Assembly (NCBI GenBank): GCA_016790695.1
Contig: JAEUOS010000004.1
Coordinates: 1 to 63,595 of the forward strand
Source of the DNA: Burkholderiales bacterium
GTDB taxonomy: Bacteria > Pseudomonadota > Gammaproteobacteria > Burkholderiales > JAEUOS01
DNA length: 63,595 bases
Reading direction: 5' to 3'
Shown: positions 59,018 through 63,595 of the stretch, piece after piece
Layout of the letters: each line of letters begins with the position of its first letter
Numbering within the stretch: position 1 is the first letter of the stretch
Notes under the pieces: generated by a model
Told to the model about the DNA's origin: nothing
Database searches by the model: none
Seen by the model: the letters and a program-made list of their open reading frames with translations, nothing else
Position numbers and translations under genes: made by a program

Positions 59018-59494
59018 ATGTCGCCTCCCACTCCACCCGCCCTCCGCGCCAGCGACGTCGCCCCGCGCACGCGGCCGTCGAACTATCCCGAGCCGTATGC
59101 CTCGCGCATGGCCGGACGCGAGAAGCGCGCGCTCGGGGAGGCGTTCGGCCTCGCCAATTTCGGCGTCAACCTCACGCGCCTGGCGCCCGGCGCATTCTCG
59201 GCACTGCGGCACGCGCACAGCCGGCAGGACGAGTTCGTCTACATCCTCTCGGGCCACCCGACGCTCTGCACCGATGCCGGGCGGACCCGGCTGGCGCCCG
59301 GGATGTGCGCCGGCTTCCGGGCCGGCACCGGCGACGCACACTGCCTGCACAACGAGACCGACGCGGAGGTCGTGTACCTCGAGGTCGGTGACCGCACGCC
59401 CGGCGATGCGGCCACCTATCCCGACGACGACATCCAGGCCACCCTGGTCGCCGGCGCCTGGCAGTTCACGCGCAAGGACGGCTCGTCGTTCTGA
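59018..59494 (+). CDS. Cupin domain protein
   Basis: A 158-residue single-cupin protein. 'LRHAHSRQDEFVYILSGHPT' is cupin motif 1 with His and Glu metal ligands, and 'GDAHCLHNETDAEVVYLEVG' motif 2 with the further His. The N-terminus 'RPSNYPEPYASRMAGREKRA' and the C-terminal 'AWQFTRKDGSSF' are typical of a widespread proteobacterial group that binds metal and is described as sugar-epimerase-like. Function is unknown. It is followed 7 bp later by a small exported-protein gene. Confidence 0.85.
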   Translation: MSPPTPPALRASDVAPRTRPSNYPEPYASRMAGREKRALGEAFGLANFGVNLTRLAPGAFSALRHAHSRQDEFVYILSGHPTLCTDAGRTRLAPGMCAGFRAGTGDAHCLHNETDAEVVYLEVGDRTPGDAATYPDDDIQATLVAGAWQFTRKDGSSF

Positions 59495-59501
59495 GCGCGC
59501 C

Positions 59502-59939
59502 ATGAACCGCCTCGCCAGCGCCATCGTCCGCGTGCATGCGGGACTCGCCGTCCTCCTTGCCTGGCCCGCCGACCCGGTGCTCGCGCAGGTGCAGTCGCTT
59601 GTCGGGCGCTGGACCTGGACCCGCCCGGTCAACAAATGCACCGAGACCTATGTCTATCGCCGGGACGGCACCTTCACCGTGACCAGCGGCAAGGAGGTGG
59701 CGAGCGGCCGGTACGAGGTTTCCGGCACGCCGGACGACAACGGGTTCTTCACCCTCACCGGCCGGACCCTCAGGACCAACGGCGGCCGCGACTGCTCCGA
59801 CGCCGGATCGACCGCGACCGAACTCGCCAAGCCCTACACCGTGTACGTGGCCTTCCACCGCACCGAGCCGATGCACCTGGTCTGCTACGAGGCGACCCTC
59901 GAGAACTGCTTCGGCCCGCTGCGCCGGGTCGGCAAATGA
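59502..59939 (+). CDS. Exported protein of unknown function
   Basis: A 145-residue secreted protein. The signal 'HAGLAVLLAWPADPVLAQ' is followed by 'LVGRWTWTRPVNKCTETYVY' and 'GTFTVTSGKEVASGRYEVSG', a beta-rich lipocalin-like domain. Cysteines ('NKCTETY', 'GRDCSDAG', 'LVCYEATLENCF') could form two disulfides in the periplasm. I cannot name a family. It is 7 bp after the cupin gene. Confidence 0.75.
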   Translation: MNRLASAIVRVHAGLAVLLAWPADPVLAQVQSLVGRWTWTRPVNKCTETYVYRRDGTFTVTSGKEVASGRYEVSGTPDDNGFFTLTGRTLRTNGGRDCSDAGSTATELAKPYTVYVAFHRTEPMHLVCYEATLENCFGPLRRVGK

Positions 59940-59988
59940 CGATCGGTGCCGCCACGCGGGACCGCGGGCCGCGCGCCGGGACCGCCTG

Positions 59989-60393
59989 ATGCTCGCCCCG
60001 GACCAGTTCGCGGTCAACGAGGCATGGATCGCGTTTCGCCTGAGCGATGCGCCGGTCCGCACCGCGCGCGATGGCGACTTCCATTTCGTGGCGCTGATGG
60101 ACGCCGCGAGCGGCTTCATCCTGGGCGCGGTCCCGGTCGCCGTCGCCGCCGGGCAGCCGTCGACCGTGGAGACGGACGAACTGCTCGCCGAGGCGCGCCG
60201 CCACAAGGACGGCTGGCCCCACACCCTGCTGCTGTCCGCGGGACTGGCCGCCGACACGCTGGTCGATCGCGCCGCGGCGCAGGGCATCACCGTCGCGCGT
60301 GTGCCGGAGGACCAGCTGCTGGTCTTCTACGGCGGCGCGCGGCAGGCGTTCCGCGAGAAATTCGGCACGGCGCGGCCCGACGGCCACGGGTGA
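59989..60393 (+). CDS. Unknown 134-residue protein
   Basis: A soluble protein with a likely alpha/beta fold: 'NEAWIAFRLSDAPVRTARDG', 'DFHFVALMDAASGFILGAV', 'ELLAEARRHKDGWPHTLLLS' and 'GITVARVPEDQLLVFYGGAR'. No signal, membrane segment or known motif is visible. It is 49 bp after the exported-protein gene and 5 bp before the 60399 gene, on the same strand, so the two are probably co-expressed. Confidence 0.65.
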   Translation: MLAPDQFAVNEAWIAFRLSDAPVRTARDGDFHFVALMDAASGFILGAVPVAVAAGQPSTVETDELLAEARRHKDGWPHTLLLSAGLAADTLVDRAAAQGITVARVPEDQLLVFYGGARQAFREKFGTARPDGHG

Positions 60394-60398
60394 CACGC

Positions 60399-60680
60399 AT
60401 GGCAGAACGCTATACCGCGCGCATCCGCGCCTACTGCGAGGCGCACGGCATCGAGATCCCGGTGGGCTTCGCTCGCCACCCGGCGAGCCGCTACGCGGCC
60501 ATCCAGGTCGATCCTGCGCCGCCGCGCCTCGTCGCGCGGACCTGGTTCAACCAGGAGGACCTTCTGCACTTCCTTGCCAGCGCCGACCCGGCGCGGCGCT
60601 TTCGCCTGCTCGACTTCAAGGAGCACCTTGTCCTGCATGCCGACGGCGACGGGCGCCTGCTCCGGGGCGAGCCGTTCTGA
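60399..60680 (+). CDS. Unknown 93-residue protein
   Basis: A small cytoplasmic protein, 'YTARIRAYCEAHGIEIPVGF', then 'YAAIQVDPAPPRLVARTWFN' and 'RRFRLLDFKEHLVLHADGDG'. No family recognised. It starts 5 bp after the preceding stop; the next gene starts 5 bp after its own stop. Real coding is supported by this tight packing and by codon use, but not by any motif. Confidence 0.55.
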   Translation: MAERYTARIRAYCEAHGIEIPVGFARHPASRYAAIQVDPAPPRLVARTWFNQEDLLHFLASADPARRFRLLDFKEHLVLHADGDGRLLRGEPF

Positions 60681-60685
60681 TCCGC

Positions 60686-61141
60686 ATGCGTACCCCGCAA
60701 GCCGTTGCCATGGAAATCCGGCGCCACCCGCAGGCGCCGGGCGCGCTCGCGCTGCTCGCGGCCTGCGCCCTGCCGGTTGCCGACCTCGACGTCGCGCATT
60801 TCGCCGACTTCTTCTTCAGCGGCGATCCCGCGGCACCGACCGGGGTGGTCGGGCTCGAGTTCGCGGGCGACGTCGCCCTGTTGCGTTCGCTGGCGGTGGC
60901 CGCGGCGGCGCGCGGCCAGGGCCTGGGCGCGCGCCTGGTCGCCGCCGCCGAAGCGCACGCGCGTGCGCGCCGTGCGACCGCGATCTACCTGCTGACCGAC
61001 GGCGCCGCCGACTGGTTCGCCGCGCGCGGTTACCGCGCCATCGCGCGCGGGGCCGCGCCGCCATCGATCCGCGCGACACGCCAGTTCGCCGCCCTCTGCC
61101 CGGCATCGGCCGTGCTGATGGTCAAGCCCCTGGCCGGCTGA
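60686..61141 (+). CDS. GNAT acetyltransferase, ArsN2-like
   Basis: A 151-residue GNAT acetyltransferase. 'LLRSLAVAAAARGQGLGARL' is the acetyl-CoA loop (RGQGLG), and the C-terminal phrase 'IRATRQFAALCPASAVLMVK' is characteristic of the ArsN2 arsenic-resistance acetyltransferases. It would acetylate an amino group of a small molecule. No ars genes are adjacent. ATG at 60686 is used; ATG at 60710 is an alternative, and neither has a clear ribosome site. Confidence 0.8.
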   Translation: MRTPQAVAMEIRRHPQAPGALALLAACALPVADLDVAHFADFFFSGDPAAPTGVVGLEFAGDVALLRSLAVAAAARGQGLGARLVAAAEAHARARRATAIYLLTDGAADWFAARGYRAIARGAAPPSIRATRQFAALCPASAVLMVKPLAG

Positions 61142-61156
61142 CGGCACGGCGCCGCC

Positions 61157-61474
61157 ATGGCCGTGCCGCTCTCGCCCCGCGCCGCGCGCCTGATCGCGCG
61201 CCTCGTGCCGGTGGCGCTGCAGGCGCGGGTGTTCGCGCTGTGCGCGGAAGCGCCGGCGCTCACCGGCCCGGCGAGCACGGCGGCGCTCGATCGGGTGCAC
61301 TTCGCCGTGATCCGCCTCGCGGCAGAGGGCGAGCGAAGCTTCGCGGCGGCCGCGCAGCTCTACCGCATCGACACCCGCGACCTGCTGGTCAACGCCGGCT
61401 TCGCCGACGACGCCCGCGCCCACGAGGCCTGGTTCGCCCGCGTCTGCGGCGGCGACGAGGGCGCGACCGGCTGA
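61157..61474 (+). CDS. Unknown 105-residue protein
   Basis: A small helical protein rich in Ala, Arg and Leu: 'LIARLVPVALQARVFALCAE', 'HFAVIRLAAEGERSFAAAAQ', 'LYRIDTRDLLVNAGFADDAR'. No family recognised. The latter half, with Tyr-Arg-Ile-Asp-Thr-Arg-Asp-Leu-Leu, resembles a helix-turn-helix, but this is weak. It follows the GNAT gene by 15 bp. Confidence 0.5.
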   Translation: MAVPLSPRAARLIARLVPVALQARVFALCAEAPALTGPASTAALDRVHFAVIRLAAEGERSFAAAAQLYRIDTRDLLVNAGFADDARAHEAWFARVCGGDEGATG

Positions 61475-61543
61475 CGCGCCGGTGCGCGCCTGCGGTAGCA
61501 TCGCCGCTTGCGCCGAACCCGCGCGATTCCCGGAGACCCCGCG

Positions 61544-61981
61544 ATGGCCCGCGTCAGCACGTATCTGAACTTTCCCGGCACCACCGAGGCCGCGTTCACC
61601 TTCTACCGCACCGTGTTCGGCGGCGAGTTCACCGGGCCGATCCACCGCTTCGGCGAGGCACCGACGCAGCCGGGCCAGCCGCCGCTCGCCGCTGCCGACC
61701 GCGATCTGGTCATGCACGTCGAGTTGCCGATCCTCGGCGGGCACGTCCTGATGGGCACCGACGCGCCCGAATCGATGGGCTTCTCGGTCCGGCACGGCAA
61801 CGGCGTGCACATCAACCTCGAACCGGACACCCGCGCCGAGGCGCGCCGGCTGTTTGCCGCGCTCGCCGACGGCGGCCGGATCGAGATGCCGCTCCAGGAC
61901 ATGTTCTGGGGTGCGCTGTTCGGCAGCTGCACCGACCGTTTCGGCGTGTGCTGGATGGTCAACTGCGCGGCCGGCGAGTAG
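61544..61981 (+). CDS. PhnB-like VOC family protein
   Basis: A 145-residue VOC protein of the PhnB/3-demethylubiquinone type. 'YLNFPGTTEAAFTFYRTVFG', 'MHVELPILGGHVLMGTDAPE', 'HINLEPDTRAEARRLFAALA' and 'MFWGALFGSCTDRFGVCWMV' are the classic motifs. Despite the name, PhnB-like proteins are not phosphonate enzymes in most genomes and their function is unknown. GGAGA precedes the ATG. It lies 69 bp after the unknown 61157 gene and 46 bp before the GST gene. Confidence 0.9.
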   Translation: MARVSTYLNFPGTTEAAFTFYRTVFGGEFTGPIHRFGEAPTQPGQPPLAAADRDLVMHVELPILGGHVLMGTDAPESMGFSVRHGNGVHINLEPDTRAEARRLFAALADGGRIEMPLQDMFWGALFGSCTDRFGVCWMVNCAAGE

Positions 61982-62027
61982 CCGCGCGCGCCCCCGGATG
62001 CCTTTGGACACCCGCCCGGACGCCGCC

Positions 62028-62777
62028 ATGGCCGCCGCCACGCGCATCGTCGGTTCCTACCTCTCGCCCTACGTGCGCAAGGTGCTGGTCTGCCTGCACG
62101 TCAAGGGCATCGCCTACGAGATCGACCCGATCGTTCCCTTCTACGGCGACGACGGCTTCAGCGCGGTGAGCCCGGTGCGCCGCGTCCCGGTGCTCATCGA
62201 CGACGCGGTGACGCTCGCCGATTCCACGGTCATCTGCGAATACCTCGACGAGCGCTACCCGGAACCGCGCCTGTTCCCGGCCGGCGCGGCGCTGCGGGCC
62301 CGCGCGCGCTGGATCGAGGAGTACGCCGACACCCGCATGGGCGAGGTGTTCGTCTGGCACCTGTTCAACCAGGTGGCGATCCGCCGCTTCGTCTGGGGCG
62401 AGGCCGAGGATGCGCCGCTGCTAAAGCGCGCGCTCGAGGAGGAGGTTCCGCAGGTGCTCGACTATCTCGAGTCGCAGCTGCCGGCCGCGGGCTGGCTGTT
62501 CGGCGACCTGTGCGTCGCCGACATCGCGGTCGCGAGCTTCTTCCGCAACGCCGCCTTCGCGCGGGTCGGCGTCGATGCCGCGCGCTGGCCGCGCACCGCG
62601 GCCTTCGTCGCGCGCGCCCTCGCGCATCCCGGCTTCGACGGCCTGCGCGCGTTCGAGGAACTGTGCCTGCGCACGCCGATCGACCGGCACCGGGCCGCGC
62701 TCGCGGCGGCCGGCGCCCCCGTGTCCGCGGCCACCTACGCCAGCGCCAGCCCGCGCCGCGGCATGCTCGCCACCTGA
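62028..62777 (+). CDS. Glutathione S-transferase-like protein
   Basis: A 249-residue GST-fold protein. The N-terminal thioredoxin-like half begins 'RIVGSYLSPYVRKVLVCLHV' (the Ser-Pro-Tyr region holds the likely catalytic Ser), with 'PVRRVPVLIDDAVTLADSTV' (cis-Pro loop) and 'ICEYLDERYPEPRLFPAG'. The helical C-terminal half has 'LFGDLCVADIAVASFFRNAA', the N-capping box. It could conjugate, dehalogenate or reduce a small electrophile. ATG at 62028 is adopted; 61998 is also in frame. It is 81 bp before the halohydrin-dehalogenase-like gene, so detoxification of an epoxide or halide is one idea. Confidence 0.85.
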   Translation: MAAATRIVGSYLSPYVRKVLVCLHVKGIAYEIDPIVPFYGDDGFSAVSPVRRVPVLIDDAVTLADSTVICEYLDERYPEPRLFPAGAALRARARWIEEYADTRMGEVFVWHLFNQVAIRRFVWGEAEDAPLLKRALEEEVPQVLDYLESQLPAAGWLFGDLCVADIAVASFFRNAAFARVGVDAARWPRTAAFVARALAHPGFDGLRAFEELCLRTPIDRHRAALAAAGAPVSAATYASASPRRGMLAT

Positions 62778-62858
62778 TGCGTCCGGCCCGCGGCGCGCCC
62801 GGTGCGCGGGCCGCGGCACAACCTGCCCCCGAACCCCCTGTCCAAGAAGGAAATCCGC

Positions 62859-63542
62859 ATGACCGATCGCAGCCTGGAGAACAAGCGCATCCTCGTGACC
62901 CATGCCGGGCACTTCATCGCGCCGGTGCTGTGCGAGGTGCTGGCCGCGCATGGCGCCACCGTGATCGCGAGCCACGAGGCGCTCATCGATCCGGCCGAGC
63001 CGGCGCGCGTCGTCGCGGCGGCCGGCCACATCGATGTGCTCGTCGCCAATCTCGCCGAACCGGCGCCGTCGACCCCGGCCGTCGAGGTCGGCGACGACGA
63101 GTGGCGGCGCGTGTTCGGCGCCATCGTCGACCCGCTGCCGCGGCTGTGCAAGGCGGTGCTGCCGGCGATGATCGCGCGCCGCAGCGGCCGGATCCTCGTC
63201 ATGGGCAGCGCCTCGGCACTGCGCGGCATGAAGCGCGCCTCCACCTACAGCGCGGCGCGCGGCGCGCAGCTCTCCTACGTGCAGGCGCTGGGCGTCGAGA
63301 TGGCGCCGCACAACGTGCAGGTCAATGCGCTGGCGATGAATTTCGTCGACACGCCGACCTATTTTCCCGACAGCGTCAAGGCCAACCCGCGCTTCCAGGA
63401 ACGCCTGCAGCGCGAAGTGCCGCTCGGCCGCCTGGTCGCCGCGCGCGAGGACGCCGAGTTCGCCGCCTTCATGTGCGGCGACGCCGCCGGCTGCTTCGTC
63501 GGCCAGGTGTTCCCGGTGTGCGGCGGCTGGGTGACGCGCTGA
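62859..63542 (+). CDS. SDR protein resembling halohydrin dehalogenases
   Basis: A 227-residue short-chain dehydrogenase/reductase fold protein with an altered active site. The cofactor loop TGxxxGxG is missing: the N-terminus reads 'ILVTHAGHFIAPVLCEVLAA' (T14-x4-F19-x-A21, close to the T-x4-F-x-G motif of halohydrin dehalogenases). The catalytic set is S117-x12-Y130-x3-R134 ('GSASALRGMKRASTYSAARG'), with Arg where SDR oxidoreductases have Lys. 'NFVDTPTYFPDSVKANPRFQ' resembles the halide-binding loop. Such enzymes close halohydrins to epoxides and open epoxides with nucleophiles, without NAD. An AAGGAAA site precedes the ATG. An inactive SDR is the alternative. Confidence 0.82.
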   Translation: MTDRSLENKRILVTHAGHFIAPVLCEVLAAHGATVIASHEALIDPAEPARVVAAAGHIDVLVANLAEPAPSTPAVEVGDDEWRRVFGAIVDPLPRLCKAVLPAMIARRSGRILVMGSASALRGMKRASTYSAARGAQLSYVQALGVEMAPHNVQVNALAMNFVDTPTYFPDSVKANPRFQERLQREVPLGRLVAAREDAEFAAFMCGDAAGCFVGQVFPVCGGWVTR

Positions 63543-63595
63543 CGCGCCGCGGTACCGGACACCGCGGCGCCGTGGTCACGCCGGACATCGCAGCC

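Overview
The window is high-GC DNA packed with genes that carry short Shine-Dalgarno starts and many 4-base stop/start overlaps. It looks like a chromosomal catabolic region of a betaproteobacterium, most likely of the order Burkholderiales. The strongest sign is nine orphan Bug/TctC-type periplasmic solute-binding proteins with no TctA/TctB membrane genes beside them, an expansion typical of Bordetella/Cupriavidus-like genomes. Each sits next to catabolic enzymes: seven class III (CaiB/BaiF) CoA-transferases, one acetyl-CoA hydrolase-type CoA-transferase, an AMP-forming acyl-CoA ligase, an HMG-CoA-lyase-like enzyme and a MaoC-type dehydratase. I found no rRNA, tRNA, CRISPR array, transposase or prophage gene.

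Layout. (1) 111-3359, minus strand: Bug protein, MetE-like zinc enzyme, MFS transporter. (2) 3509-5584, plus: thioesterase-like protein and NnrS. (3) 5592-20726, minus: a 15-kb unidirectional run facing a LysR gene at 20804. It starts with four genes joined by 4-base overlaps (kynureninase-like, HyuA, HyuB, second kynureninase-like). Then come Bug, RidA, P450 plus ferredoxin, and Bug with CoA-transferase and HMG-CoA lyase. It reads like a pathway for an N-containing compound that is ring-opened and then handled as CoA thioesters. (4) 21810-24820, minus: SRPBCC-like, VOC-bicupin and two-domain CoA-transferase genes. (5) 24940-27673, plus: Bug, VOC protein, flavin monooxygenase. (6) 27743-30887, minus: LivK-type binding protein with a clear terminator, zinc alcohol dehydrogenase, lipoprotein. 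(7) 30936-43149: two divergent CoA-thioester operons around a promoter region at 38447-38626, the plus one ending in an IclR gene. (8) 43241-50798: the most unusual block. (9) 51087-55142: a TRAP transporter with two tandem DctP genes. (10) 55144-63542: cytochrome b561/PepSY, extradiol-type dioxygenase, and small enzymes ending in a halohydrin-dehalogenase-like SDR.

The main discovery is at 47164-47694. An in-frame UGA lies in a UGSC/UxxCxxC motif and is followed at once by a 9-bp perfect hairpin with a GUG loop, which is the arrangement of a bacterial SECIS element. Conventional gene calling would split this gene in two. It is best read as a UGSC-family selenoprotein of 176 residues. It sits in an operon with an unrecognised 347-residue partner, a CoA-transferase whose start overlaps the selenoprotein stop, and a Bug protein. 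The operon diverges from an IclR regulator, with a perfect 17-bp palindrome between them. I propose it as a selenium-dependent catabolic or uptake system of unknown substrate.

Functions are given from recognisable motifs and family architecture read by eye. Substrates are inferred from context and are uncertain unless stated otherwise.
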